A stretch of 64,000 nt of DNA from positions 1 through 64,000 of the forward strand of contig NZ_AQXL01000118.1 of the NCBI RefSeq assembly GCF_000376225.1, read 5' to 3'. Below, piece after piece: positions 33,101-42,020 of this stretch (within the stretch, counting starts at the first letter, position 1; each line of letters starts with the position of its first letter). This DNA comes from Effusibacillus pohliae DSM 22757 (lineage in GTDB: Bacteria; Bacillota; Bacilli; Tumebacillales; Effusibacillaceae). The notes under the pieces were generated by a model. The model did no database searches and was not told where the DNA came from. It saw only the letters and a program-made list of their open reading frames with translations. The position numbers were made by a program, and so were the translations under genes.

Positions 33101-34174
33101 ATGGTCAAGGTTGCAGTCGTACGTTCCTGGTATCTGCCGCTCAGCGAAACGTTTATTTATTCGGAACTGGTCAATCTCAGAGTGGTTTCACCGGTTGTTT
33201 GCACCAAGCGCATTCTGAATCTCAAACACTTCCCGTTTCACCCGATTTTCCAATTCAAGCGGTTACCCGACCTGGAGAGAATTCTCCGCGAACAGAACAT
33301 TGACCTGATTCATGCCAGATTCGGCACCACGGGGGCGGAAATCCTCAATGTCAAAAAAAAGCTGGGGCTTCCCATGCTGACTTCCTTTCACGGATTTGAC
33401 CTTCCCTCCAACCGGGTCTCTCTCGCCAAATACAAAGGCAATTTGCAGCGCCTCTTTGCGGAAGGAGAGGCGTTTACGGTTACGTCCGAAAACATGCGGG
33501 AGGTGCTGCTCAGATTCGGTTGCCCCTCGGAGAAAATCCGCGTCCACCACAGCGGAATCGATGTGGACCGGTTTGCGTTCAAACAACGAACATTTCCGGC
33601 GGATGGCAAAATCATTTTGCTATCTGTGGGGCGGTTGGTCGAGAAGAAGGGAATGAACTATCTGCTTGATGCATTTCACAAGGTGCAGCAGGAATATCCC
33701 AATATCTGCCTGCGGATTGCGGGCGATGGACCGTACCGCGAACGTTTGCGGCAGCAGGCGAGAAGCCTCCGCATCCAGCACAAAGTGGAGTTTCTGGGGG
33801 AGATTCCGCATCAGAAGGTGGCGGAAGCAATGCAACAGGCGCATCTGTTTGCGCTTGCGAGCGTCACGACCCGCAATGGCAACCAGGAGGGGATTCCCAA
33901 TGTCCTAAAGGAAGCGATGGCGACCGGACTGCCGGTGGTTGCCACATCGCACGCCGGTATCCCCGAACTGGTCAAACACAAAAAATCAGGATACTTGGTA
34001 CGGGAGCGGGACAGTGCGGAGTTGGCCAAGCGGTTGCTTGACCTGATCAGGAATCCTCATAAATGGGGAAAAATGGGCGAAAAAGGCAGGAAAACGGTGA
34101 TCAAATCGTTTCGATTACAGACACAGGTTCTGGAGTTGGAAAAGATGTATGCCGACATTCTCACAAACCGATAG
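33101..34174 (+). CDS. GT4 glycosyltransferase (colanic-acid WcaL-like)
   Basis: 357 residues: RSWYLPLSETFIYSELV at the N terminus, HARFGTTGAEIL, TSFHGFDLPSN, then VHHSGIDVDRF, LLSVGRLVEKKGMNYLLDAF, AGDGPYRERL and NGNQEGIPNVLKEAMATGLPVV. This is the arrangement of WcaL/AmsK-type GT4 enzymes of exopolysaccharide clusters. AAAGGAGG precedes the ATG. It starts the long plus-strand operon that runs to 39077. Confidence 0.87.
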   Translation: MVKVAVVRSWYLPLSETFIYSELVNLRVVSPVVCTKRILNLKHFPFHPIFQFKRLPDLERILREQNIDLIHARFGTTGAEILNVKKKLGLPMLTSFHGFDLPSNRVSLAKYKGNLQRLFAEGEAFTVTSENMREVLLRFGCPSEKIRVHHSGIDVDRFAFKQRTFPADGKIILLSVGRLVEKKGMNYLLDAFHKVQQEYPNICLRIAGDGPYRERLRQQARSLRIQHKVEFLGEIPHQKVAEAMQQAHLFALASVTTRNGNQEGIPNVLKEAMATGLPVVATSHAGIPELVKHKKSGYLVRERDSAELAKRLLDLIRNPHKWGKMGEKGRKTVIKSFRLQTQVLELEKMYADILTNR

Positions 34175-34210
34175 AGGAAAACAGCAGTTGCTGGAGGGAG
34201 AGATCAGGCA

Positions 34211-34984
34211 ATGCCCACAATCAGCGTTGTGATTCCGACATACAACCGGGCAGCCTATGTCTGCCAAGCGATCGACAGCATCCTGAACCAGACGTACCGC
34301 GATTTTGAAATTCTCGTGGTGGATGATGGCTCCACTGATTCTACACGTAAGCAGGTCGCAGCGTTTGGGGATCAGGTCCGCTACATCCACCAGGCCAACC
34401 GGGGGCCGTCTGCCGCCAGAAACATCGGTATTTTGCACGCGAAAGGCGAGTATATCGCGTTTTGCGATTCGGATGACCGGTTTCTGCCGGAAAAGCTGGA
34501 AAAACAGCTGAACTATATCCGCAATCATCCAAACTGCCGGTTTCTTTACAGTTGGTATTACAACGTCGATCAACGGGGACAAATCACCAAACTGCGAAAA
34601 CCCCGCGCCTGCAAGAGCCGGGAACATTTGCAGTATTGCCTCTTCACCCGCAAGTTCACAATCCGCACATCGACGGTGTTGGTTCACAAGAGATGTTTTA
34701 AGAGGGCGGGACTCTTCAATGAAAAGTACTGGTATTCCCAGGATTGGGACATGTGGATGCGACTGGCTGCTTACTACCGCGGCCACTGCCTGCAGGAACC
34801 GCTGGCCGAATACCGGCAGCACGATGATAACAGAAGCCGATTGAGCGTCAAAATCTATCATCCGGAAATACGGGCTTCCATTTTGAAGTTGTACGGTTGG
34901 AACGAAGCGAAACTCAAACAATTGGCCAAATTGTACGATAAAAAGCGCCATGGGAGGCAGGCCAATGGAGATCCAAACCGCTGA
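34211..34984 (+). CDS. GT2 family glycosyltransferase
   Basis: A GT-A fold transferase: ISVVIPTYNRAAYVCQAIDS, LVVDDGSTDST, ARNIGILHAKGEYIAFCDSD carrying the DxD metal site, and a later QDWDMWMRLA with the ED-type catalytic acidic residue. At 257 residues it is a compact single-domain enzyme. It overlaps the ATP-grasp gene by 20 bp. It is the only GT2 enzyme in the locus, so it may start or branch the chain; the substrate is unknown. Confidence 0.87.
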   Translation: MPTISVVIPTYNRAAYVCQAIDSILNQTYRDFEILVVDDGSTDSTRKQVAAFGDQVRYIHQANRGPSAARNIGILHAKGEYIAFCDSDDRFLPEKLEKQLNYIRNHPNCRFLYSWYYNVDQRGQITKLRKPRACKSREHLQYCLFTRKFTIRTSTVLVHKRCFKRAGLFNEKYWYSQDWDMWMRLAAYYRGHCLQEPLAEYRQHDDNRSRLSVKIYHPEIRASILKLYGWNEAKLKQLAKLYDKKRHGRQANGDPNR

Positions 34985-36065
34985 TCTTGGCGTTCTGTTG
35001 AATCATTCACAGCTATGCGGTGCGCTTCGCGGCCGCTACCAGTTTGAATACCTCCCCTTTTATTCGGAAGCGGCGGAAAAAGCGGGAGTGACCGTCGTAT
35101 TCTTCTCCAACCGTTCACTTCTGGGTGAAACCGGATATACGTACGCCTACGTCTGGAATCCGGATACAAATACTTATGAACAGGGTGTCTACAAAATTCC
35201 TTCCGTGGTGCACAACCGCGCCCTCCTATTGAAGAAAGGCGGCAAGCAGATTTATTCCTTCATTGCCCGTGACGGAACCATCTTATACAACCGAATCATG
35301 CGGTTTGACAAATGGGAAGTTCACCGCCATCTCGTCCAGAACCCTCAAACCGCGCAATATATACCGGATACGGAACGATTACGTTCCGACAGACAGATTC
35401 TATCGTGGTTGCGGAAGTACCAGACCGTTTATTTGAAACCGCGCAGCGGAAGCCTGGGGTGGGGAGTGGTTCGCCTGCGGTTGTCGGATGCAGGATTGAT
35501 TGTGTCAAGGACAGTGGCGGGGTGCTCCCGCCACCATACGGTGCCCCTCGAAACAATCGCCGGGATCCGGCACAAAATTGGCAAACGCCCCTATCTGATC
35601 CAGGAAGCCATTCCGTTGATTCAGCTTGACGAGCAGCCGATTGATTTTCGGGTTACGGTGCAAAAGGGGGAGAAAGGAGAGTGGACAATTTCCGGGGCCG
35701 TAGCAAAGATAGGGGTGCCAAACGCCCATGCGACAAATCTCGCGGTCGGGGCAAGAGCGGCTGAAGCAAAACAGGTATTGGATAGTGTCTTTTCGAAGTC
35801 GGAGGCGGCCGAGGTTTACCGCGACCTGAAAAAGGCTTCTCTGCGGATTGCTCGCCAAATGGAACAGATCGGTCCCGAAATCGCCGATTTGGGATTAGAC
35901 TTGGCGGTCACGGAGGATGGCAAGGTCAAATTCATTGAAGCGAACGGCAGGGATTTAAGAATTGCATTTCACAAGGCCAACCAACGGCAAATGTGGAGAA
36001 ATACGTTTTACACTCCGATCCTGTACGGCGCCTATTTGCTGCGAAAAAGGGGAAGCGGCAAATGA
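34965..36065 (+). CDS. YheC/YheD-family endospore coat-associated ATP-grasp protein
   Basis: An N-terminal strand (LGVLLNHSQLCGALRGRYQF) leads to an ATP-grasp core. It has VYLKPRSGSLGWGVVRLR, YLIQEAIPLI, DFRVTVQKGEKGEWTISG and IADLGLDLAVTEDGKVKFIEANG. These are hallmarks of the YheC/YheD family found on Bacillus endospores. ATP-grasp enzymes join a carboxylate to an amine or alcohol; a ligation in coat or glycan assembly is plausible. ATG 34965 follows GGGAGGC. The stop overlaps the next ATG (ATGA). Confidence 0.85.
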   Translation: MEIQTADLGVLLNHSQLCGALRGRYQFEYLPFYSEAAEKAGVTVVFFSNRSLLGETGYTYAYVWNPDTNTYEQGVYKIPSVVHNRALLLKKGGKQIYSFIARDGTILYNRIMRFDKWEVHRHLVQNPQTAQYIPDTERLRSDRQILSWLRKYQTVYLKPRSGSLGWGVVRLRLSDAGLIVSRTVAGCSRHHTVPLETIAGIRHKIGKRPYLIQEAIPLIQLDEQPIDFRVTVQKGEKGEWTISGAVAKIGVPNAHATNLAVGARAAEAKQVLDSVFSKSEAAEVYRDLKKASLRIARQMEQIGPEIADLGLDLAVTEDGKVKFIEANGRDLRIAFHKANQRQMWRNTFYTPILYGAYLLRKRGSGK

Positions 36066-36814
36066 ACACTTCAGACAGGACAATGTTGTCAACCGAACAG
36101 GTGATTCAGTTTATCGACCAGGCCGTTTGCAAAAAAGTGCCGTTTTGTCTGGTGCGGGTCGGGGACGGGGAAAATATTGTGCTGGCGCAGCGGTTTGTCA
36201 TGCCGATCAACCGTGTGCTGAAGACGCGCTGGGGGCGTCTATCCCAAAAGACGAACCGAAAAGGGATTCGGCTGCCGAACGAACGTGCCCGCGATCAGAT
36301 GATCGAGGCGCTGAAACGGGCCGATCTGGTCGGAATTCCCCATTATGAGGAACGCGAGCTCCTAGCCCCGCAAAAATACCTCCGGCCGCTCACCGATCAA
36401 TGTTTCAAAAAGTACGGCATCCGTCCCCAATTTGTCTGCCATACGCTGGTCAACCGGCACTTGGTTGAGAAAAAGAGCTTCTGGGAAATGCTTCAGGGAC
36501 GCAGGGTGGCAGTCATTTCAAAATGGGCGGATCCGTTTGCAAAGCTGGTGGAGAAGGAATATGGGGATTTTGACATTCAAATCGTGGCGAGGATCCCGTT
36601 TTCCCATTATGACCAAATCGATCAGACCGTTCGCGAAATGAAACGTGTAAAATGCGACATTGTGCTGATCTCGGCAGGCGTCAATGCGGTGATTCTTGCG
36701 GAAAAACTTGCCCGAGAACAAGGCCGGGTTGCGATCGATTTTGGAAAATCGGCGATGTTTATGGTCAAACGAAACGCACGGATTCGACCTTGGAGAGGTG
36801 AACCCACAACATGA
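36062..36814 (+). CDS. GT-D fold glycosyltransferase (DUF1792-like)
   Basis: 250 residues with PFCLVRVGDGENIVLAQ near the start (the GDGE signature of the GT-D fold), a central Rossmann-like part (RRVAVISKWADPFAKLVEKE), and CDIVLISAGVNAVILAEKLA followed by AIDFGKSAMFM. These match GT-D domain transferases such as those glycosylating serine-rich streptococcal adhesins. It could therefore act on a protein-linked glycan. Both ends overlap neighbours by ATGA, so it is translated in one run with the ATP-grasp and Ugd genes. Confidence 0.82.
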   Translation: MNTSDRTMLSTEQVIQFIDQAVCKKVPFCLVRVGDGENIVLAQRFVMPINRVLKTRWGRLSQKTNRKGIRLPNERARDQMIEALKRADLVGIPHYEERELLAPQKYLRPLTDQCFKKYGIRPQFVCHTLVNRHLVEKKSFWEMLQGRRVAVISKWADPFAKLVEKEYGDFDIQIVARIPFSHYDQIDQTVREMKRVKCDIVLISAGVNAVILAEKLAREQGRVAIDFGKSAMFMVKRNARIRPWRGEPTT

Positions 36815-38127
36815 ACATTACGGTAATCGGGTCCGGTTATGTTGGTACCACAACGGCAGTTGTTCTGGCCGCGTTGCACCATCGGGTTTTCGGGGCCGAT
36901 ATTGATTCGGCCAAAGTGGCAAAATTGAAGCAGGGAATTCTTCCGTTTGTCGAACCGGGACTGGATCAGTTGCTGGCGGAAATGCTCAAAACCGGCCGGC
37001 TGGTTTTTACCGATCAGATTGAAGCGGCGATTCAGGCGAGCGACATCATTTTGATAGCGGTCGGCACTCCGCCGCGTCCGGACGGTACAGCCGACATTTC
37101 TTTCCTAATGAGTGCGGCCGACACCATCGCACATTCGATCAACGGTTACAAAGTGATTGCGGTAAAAAGCACGGTTCCGGTCGGAACCAACAGGTGGCTG
37201 GCCGATTACTTGAGCCGCAAAATCGGCGATCCAAGCCTGTTTGATCTTGTCTCCAATCCGGAATTTCTAAGAGAAGGTTCGGCACTCTACGACTCGTTTC
37301 ATCCGGATCGAACGGTGCTGGGAGGGATCAGCCAACGGGCGATTCAATTGATGAAGGATGCTTATAAGCCCCTGATCGGCCGCCTGCTTGTCACCGACTG
37401 GGAAACGGCGGAGCTGATCAAGTATGCCTCCAATTCCTTCCTCGCCACCAAAATTTCGTTTATTAATGAAATGGCACGAATCGCGGACCGGGCCGGGGCA
37501 GATGTGACGCAGGTGGCAAAAGGAATGGGCATGGACCGGCGGATCGGGACTGAATTTTTGCAAGCCGGCATTGGGTATGGAGGATCCTGTTTTCCGAAAG
37601 ATGTGAAAGCGTTGATCGCAACCGCAAAAGAACTGGGGGTGGGGGCGGAGATACTGGAAACGGTGGAACGGGTAAATCAGACCCAATCCGATCTGTATCT
37701 GCGAAAACTAACGGAAGCGCTGCGGGGGACTGCCAAAGAACCTTGGGTGATCGCGGTGTTTGGCTTGACATTTAAGCGGGACACGGATGATCAGCGGGAA
37801 TCGCCGGCAATCCGAATCGTCGAACAGTTGTTGGCGGACTGCCAGGAAATCCGGATTCTCGATCCTACCGTGGAATTCCCCAGCCAAACTCCTTGGCCGG
37901 ACGAACGGAAAGTCGTCGTCTGCCAAACAGTCGAAGAAGCGCTTTCGGCCGCCGATGCCGCCTTTCTGTGCACGGATTGGGAGATGTTTGCTACAATCGA
38001 TTGGGGCGAAGCTGCCCGCTGCATGCGGACGCCGATTCTGGTCGACGGGCGGAACCTGTATGACCCCGAAACCATTCGGGCGGCAGGCGTCCGCTATCTC
38101 GGATTGGGAAGAGGAGGCGTACCATGA
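36811..38127 (+). CDS. ugd: UDP-glucose 6-dehydrogenase
   Basis: 438 residues: ITVIGSGYVGTTTAVVLA, AVGTPPRPDGTADISFL, KSTVPVGT, NPEFLREGSA, and the catalytic cysteine in GYGGSCFPKD. The C-terminal domain has FGLTFKRDTDDQRES. This is the canonical Ugd/TuaD pattern, oxidising UDP-glucose to UDP-glucuronate with two NAD+. It differs clearly from the other dehydrogenase at 24069. ATGA overlaps on both sides join it to the GT-D enzyme and to the epimerase that probably uses its product. Confidence 0.92.
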   Translation: MNITVIGSGYVGTTTAVVLAALHHRVFGADIDSAKVAKLKQGILPFVEPGLDQLLAEMLKTGRLVFTDQIEAAIQASDIILIAVGTPPRPDGTADISFLMSAADTIAHSINGYKVIAVKSTVPVGTNRWLADYLSRKIGDPSLFDLVSNPEFLREGSALYDSFHPDRTVLGGISQRAIQLMKDAYKPLIGRLLVTDWETAELIKYASNSFLATKISFINEMARIADRAGADVTQVAKGMGMDRRIGTEFLQAGIGYGGSCFPKDVKALIATAKELGVGAEILETVERVNQTQSDLYLRKLTEALRGTAKEPWVIAVFGLTFKRDTDDQRESPAIRIVEQLLADCQEIRILDPTVEFPSQTPWPDERKVVVCQTVEEALSAADAAFLCTDWEMFATIDWGEAARCMRTPILVDGRNLYDPETIRAAGVRYLGLGRGGVP

Positions 38128-39077
38128 AGATCATTGTAACGGGAGCGGCCGGTTTTATCGGTTCGCATCTGACTGAGCGGCTGTTGGCGGAGGGACATCG
38201 GGTAATCGGCATCGACATGTTCCATCAGCCGCAGTGGAACCGTTTCAAGCGGTTCAATTTGGCCGGGGCGCTGCAACATCCAAACTTCACTTTGATCGAA
38301 GGTGATCTGCTGCAACTTGATTTGGCCAAAATCGTGGCGGATGATACGGATGTGGTGTTTCATCAGGCGGCGATAGCGGGAGTGCGAAATAGCTGGGGAG
38401 CCAATTTTCAGGCATATGTGGAACTGAACATTCTGGCCACGCAGCGATTGCTTGAAGCGTGCAAGGATCGGGGGATCAAGAAGTTTGTGTACGCCTCGTC
38501 GTCCTCGGTATACGGCGGAACCAACGGTCCGACGCCGGAGGACACGCCGCCGCAGCCGATTTCGCCGTACGGTGTGAGCAAGCTGGCGGGTGAGCATCTG
38601 GTTCGCATGTATCATCTGGAATATGGGCTGCCGACGACCAGTCTGCGTTATTTTACCGTATACGGGCCCAGACAACGACCCGACATGGCGTTTCACAAGT
38701 TCCTGAAAGCGGTGTTGCAGGGACAGCCGATTCCGGTCTACGGGAACGGTCAACAAACGCGCGATTTTACTTATGTTACGGACGTTGTGGAAGCGAACGT
38801 GCAAGCGATGAATTGGCAGGAACACGGAAACGTGTTCAACATCGGCGGCGCGGAGAGAGCGTCGGTGCTCGAGGTGCTAGATGTGATCCGCGAGGTGACG
38901 GGACGGCAGGTGGAGATTGAATGGTTGCCGCGGCAGTCCGGCGATCCGCTGTGCACTTGGGCGGACATTTCGCTGGTGAGCCGGAAGCTCGGATATCACC
39001 CGCAAGTCACATTGCGCCAAGGGTTGGCGAAAGAGTGGGAGTACATCCGGGAAATCTATGCGGCGGCGCAAACCTGA
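38124..39077 (+). CDS. UDP-glucuronate 4-epimerase-like SDR
   Basis: 317 residues: VTGAAGFIGSHLTERLL, DMFHQPQWNRFK, FHQAAIAGVRNSWG, YASSSSVYGG, SPYGVSKLAGEHL (Tyr-Lys catalytic pair), SLRYFTVYGPRQRPDMAFHK. The last segment and AAIAGVR are typical of UDP-glucuronate 4-epimerases. It should convert the UDP-glucuronate made by the preceding gene to UDP-galacturonate. It starts inside the end of ugd (ATGA) and closes the operon; a stem-loop follows at 39085. Confidence 0.87.
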   Translation: MKIIVTGAAGFIGSHLTERLLAEGHRVIGIDMFHQPQWNRFKRFNLAGALQHPNFTLIEGDLLQLDLAKIVADDTDVVFHQAAIAGVRNSWGANFQAYVELNILATQRLLEACKDRGIKKFVYASSSSVYGGTNGPTPEDTPPQPISPYGVSKLAGEHLVRMYHLEYGLPTTSLRYFTVYGPRQRPDMAFHKFLKAVLQGQPIPVYGNGQQTRDFTYVTDVVEANVQAMNWQEHGNVFNIGGAERASVLEVLDVIREVTGRQVEIEWLPRQSGDPLCTWADISLVSRKLGYHPQVTLRQGLAKEWEYIREIYAAAQT

Positions 39078-39084
39078 CAATAGA

Positions 39085-39140
39085 TTCCCGCCAAGAGCGT
39101 GGGGCATCCAGCATTTGGCGGGAACCGCCGTTGCTTTTTG
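39085..39140. terminator. Bidirectional terminator at the right end of the glycan locus
   Basis: TTCCCGCCAA pairs perfectly with TTGGCGGGAA at 39115-39124, followed by GC-rich sequence and a short T-run on the plus strand. It separates convergent operons. Confidence 0.65.
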
Positions 39141-39938
39141 TTATTTGGATGTTTCGTACACATCCGGCCGTCTGTCTTCGAAAATTGGAATACGCTCGCG
39201 CACCGAGTCGACCGCGGCAAGATCGATTTCCGCCTGGAAGATTCCTTCCTCTTCTCCCGCTTCCAACAGGATTTCCCCCCACGGATCGACCACCATCGAA
39301 TGGCCGAAAAATTCCGTATCGCCAGCCCGGCCGACCCGGTTGCAGGAGACGACGAACATCTGATTTTCGATCGCTCGTGCCATTTGCAGCGTCCGCCAGT
39401 GATGCAAGCGGGGATGCGGCCATTCGGCCGGCAGGAAGAGGATTTTCGCGCCGGACAGGGCAAGCGCGCGGGAAAGTTCGGGAAACCGCAGATCGTAACA
39501 GATCATCGTGCTGCAGGGAATCCCTTCAATCTCGATTCGCCCCAACCGGTCTCCCGCGTGCAGATATTTTTCCTCGTCCATCAGGCGAAACAGGTGCAGT
39601 TTCGAATAGGTGGCCGTGTGGCGGCCGCTGCGGTCAAACAAAAATGTGGTGTTGTACACCCGCCCGCCGCGCAGTTCGGCAACCGATCCGGCGAGAATGT
39701 TCACGTTGAGTTCCCGGGCGAGCCGGGACATCTGTTGTTTCGTTTCCCGCCCCTGATCGTCAGCCAACTGTTCGATGCGGGTGAGATCGTAGGCGGTTGT
39801 CCAAAGTTCCGGCAACAAAATCAGGTCCGGTTTGTTTCCGGCGGCTTCCCGGATCATCGCGTCCGTCCGCCGGCGATTCGTTTCCACATCACCGAACGCG
39901 ATGTCCATCTGAATGATCGCAATCCGCAGTTTCTCCAT
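39141..39938 (-). CDS. Carbon-nitrogen hydrolase (omega-amidase type, MtnU-like)
   Basis: Nitrilase superfamily with the full Glu-Lys-Cys triad: LLPELWTTA, YSKLHLF and MICYDLRFPEL. At 265 residues with FFGHSMVVDPWG and the R-P/DVY C terminus it matches YkrU/MtnU and YafV-type omega-amidases. These hydrolyse 2-oxoglutaramate or oxosuccinamate, often in methionine salvage. No other mtn genes are nearby. It is the last gene of a minus-strand trio after ppiB and a small protein. Confidence 0.83.
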   Translation of the reverse strand: MEKLRIAIIQMDIAFGDVETNRRRTDAMIREAAGNKPDLILLPELWTTAYDLTRIEQLADDQGRETKQQMSRLARELNVNILAGSVAELRGGRVYNTTFLFDRSGRHTATYSKLHLFRLMDEEKYLHAGDRLGRIEIEGIPCSTMICYDLRFPELSRALALSGAKILFLPAEWPHPRLHHWRTLQMARAIENQMFVVSCNRVGRAGDTEFFGHSMVVDPWGEILLEAGEEEGIFQAEIDLAAVDSVRERIPIFEDRRPDVYETSK

Positions 39939-39962
39939 GCAGGATCCTCCCCATGCAGTCTG

Positions 39963-40214
39963 TCAGCGCTTGCGTTTTTTCAATACTTCCTTGCTTTGTT
40001 GCAGCAGGGCTGTGACCATATCGAGCTGGTTCATTTCCGCCACCAGCGTGAGCGTGACGGCGGCCGTGCCGTAACGTTGCACCAGTTCGGCCAGCGTTTT
40101 TTTGTGCGCATCGGTCACCGGTCCGACTTGCAATTCGAGATACTCGGCGATCTCGTTGATCTCGTCCGTCAGATCGTGCGGCGGCATTCCGGTATCGCGC
40201 GGTTCTTTCGCCAT
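39963..40214 (-). CDS. 83-residue hypothetical cytoplasmic protein
   Basis: A helical, Leu-rich protein (LTDEINEIAEYLELQVG, KTLAELVQRYGTAAVTLTL) ending in a basic tail KKRKR. There is no signal peptide or membrane helix. GAGGAG is upstream of the ATG, which lies 5 bp after the ppiB stop, so the two are almost certainly co-transcribed. I do not recognise the family. Confidence 0.6.
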   Translation of the reverse strand: MAKEPRDTGMPPHDLTDEINEIAEYLELQVGPVTDAHKKTLAELVQRYGTAAVTLTLVAEMNQLDMVTALLQQSKEVLKKRKR

Positions 40215-40219
40215 TTTTC

Positions 40220-40648
40220 TTACTCCTCGACGACGGTGACTTTCGCCATTTTGTCGCCTTGCCGAATTTCGTCCACCACTTCCATGCCTTTTACAACCTG
40301 TCCGAACACGGTGTGATGGCCATCCAGATGCGGTTGCGGTTCATAACAGATGTAAAATTGGCTGCCGCCCGTATCACGGCCGGCATGCGCCATGGCGACA
40401 GTCCCCCGTTTATGTTTGTTTGGGTTGATTTCGCATTTGATCGTATAGCCCGGACCGCCGGTACCCGTTCCGTACGGGCAACCTCCTTGCGCCACAAACC
40501 CTTTGATCACCCGGTGAAACGTCAGTCCGTCATAGAACCCTTCATTCGCCAATTTCTCGAAGTTCGCTACCGTATTGGGAGCATCCTTGTCAAACAACTC
40601 GATTTCAATCGTTCCGCCGTTCGCCATTTCGATGTACGCTTTTTTCAC
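40220..40648 (-). CDS. ppiB: Cyclophilin-type peptidyl-prolyl cis-trans isomerase
   Basis: 142 residues with the cyclophilin core: [20 protein letters not shown] (active-site Arg), [35 protein letters not shown] (catalytic Gln/Phe) and [13 protein letters not shown]. It catalyses proline isomerisation during protein folding in the cytosol. Length and the absence of a signal match Bacillus PpiB. First gene of a minus-strand operon. Confidence 0.93.
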   Translation of the reverse strand: MKKAYIEMANGGTIEIELFDKDAPNTVANFEKLANEGFYDGLTFHRVIKGFVAQGGCPYGTGTGGPGYTIKCEINPNKHKRGTVAMAHAGRDTGGSQFYICYEPQPHLDGHHTVFGQVVKGMEVVDEIRQGDKMAKVTVVEE

Positions 40649-40733
40649 TGTTCTACCTCATTTCACGCGATATCGTGTTCCATTATAGCACAAAAAGAAA
40701 AGCCCCGGAGGCAAGGGGGTAACATACGACGAA

Positions 40734-40759
40734 AAAGCTCCCCGCGCCGGGGAGCGTGT
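40734..40759 (-). terminator. Terminator after the YhcN/YlaJ lipoprotein gene
   Basis: On the minus strand GCTCCCC and GGGGAGC form a stem followed by five T. Confidence 0.8.
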
Positions 40760-40773
40760 AGGCCATTGTATTT

Positions 40774-41331
40774 TTACCGGGAGGTCGGGAAGACGCGGCG
40801 GATCACATCCGCCAGATCGTTGACGCCTGCTCTCGTCCGCACTGCGATCCGATTATTGTTGAAGGCGATGAAGCGGGACATCAAAATCGGGTTGTTCGAT
40901 GCGTGCACGGCTCTGATGGACTGGTCCGCCTGTTTTACCGCCTGTTCGATCCTCTGCTTCATGTCGGTCGGCAAGTCGCCCGCGGGCGGCAGGGTACCTC
41001 CGTCACCACCGGTCGTGCCGGCACCGGGTACAGGCCCCCAGCCGGCTACACCGGCACCCGGCGCATAGCCTCCCAGTTTGCTGTACGCATAACCTCCGTG
41101 CGTTACTGCGCTGCGCATGTGGGAGTCCGGGCCGCCTGAAATTCCGGGCACCGTGTTCATCACCCGCTCCGCCATGTCCGGCCGCGGCGTGTAATTTGGT
41201 TGCGGGCGGTTCTCGGAAATGCGAGCGGCCTGCGGCTGGCCCAAATTTTTCGTGTGTGCTGCCCATCCGCACCCGGCCAGCGGCAGCGTCAGTGCCGTCG
41301 CGGCCAAGAGCAACAAAATGCCGTTTTTCAT
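40774..41331 (-). CDS. YhcN/YlaJ-family sporulation lipoprotein
   Basis: 185 residues with a lipoprotein signal (LLLLAATALTLPLAGC). A Gly/Pro-rich middle follows, then a C-terminal domain with LPTDMKQRIEQAVKQADQ, VHASNNPILMSRF and DVIRRVFP, characteristic of the YhcN/YlaJ family of forespore lipoproteins linked to germination. Start at 41331 (AAGGAGAG upstream) rather than the longer frame to 41442. It lies 37 bp after the DUF1540 gene on the same strand, probably one unit. Confidence 0.82.
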   Translation of the reverse strand: MKNGILLLLAATALTLPLAGCGWAAHTKNLGQPQAARISENRPQPNYTPRPDMAERVMNTVPGISGGPDSHMRSAVTHGGYAYSKLGGYAPGAGVAGWGPVPGAGTTGGDGGTLPPAGDLPTDMKQRIEQAVKQADQSIRAVHASNNPILMSRFIAFNNNRIAVRTRAGVNDLADVIRRVFPTSR

Positions 41332-41368
41332 GCTGCGATTCTCTCCTTTTCCTGCCGCTGCCAGAACG

Positions 41369-41767
41369 CTATCGCGATTTTGTGCGGAACGTCTGGCAAT
41401 TGGTGTCCTGGCACTCGTCCGCATGCCTCCCGGTGACTTCAATCGCGTCTGCCACGCAGTGATTGCCGTCTTTCCAGTATTCGCAGGAATTCACGGTGCA
41501 AGTGACGGTCGGAACCATTTCGCCCCCAGCGAACAGCTTGCTGGCCGCCCCGCCCCAATTCACGTTGTCAAGCGAGCCTAGCATATTGGCGAACGACGAG
41601 GCCGGCTGAAAGGTTTTGCACATCGTCTGCTCAATGATTTGCGACATCCGCCCTTCTTCTTCGTGCATAATGTCAATGTTGCGGGCGGAACAGTAGTCCC
41701 CCGCCACATAGTGGGTGCACGTATCGACTACACATTTGACGCGCGGGTAAATATCGCCTTTTTCCAT
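41369..41767 (-). CDS. DUF1540 protein with two Cys-rich repeats
   Basis: 132 residues built from two similar Cys-rich modules. The first is VKCVVDTCTHYVAGDYCSA with a later MCKTF; the second is VTCTVNSCEYWKDGNHCVA with DTNCQTF. DUF1540 modules occur in small spore-former proteins and probably bind metal. The helical insert between them contains an MLGSLDNVNWGG segment. ATG 41767 has AAAGGAG upstream. The function is unknown; co-transcription with a sporulation lipoprotein suggests a spore role. Confidence 0.78.
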   Translation of the reverse strand: MEKGDIYPRVKCVVDTCTHYVAGDYCSARNIDIMHEEEGRMSQIIEQTMCKTFQPASSFANMLGSLDNVNWGGAASKLFAGGEMVPTVTCTVNSCEYWKDGNHCVADAIEVTGRHADECQDTNCQTFRTKSR

Positions 41768-42020
41768 CAGGTCCTTTCTCCTTTCATTCGGTAGTTGCGC
41801 AGCTTGAAGACTGTCGATGGTAAACGTATTCAAAGCTTGCAATCACAAACGATGTCACAAACAGGTGGTGAACGTAACGGTGGAAAAAGGGGACTGCATC
41901 AGGATACAGGTAGTTTCCCGTTAAAGTGCCGGGTTTATGCAAGATCATGTTCGAGGGAAAAAAGGAGCCTTTGCAGACTCCTTTGAGAAGTTTCTGTTAT
42001 TTTCATTAGGTAAGCAGATT

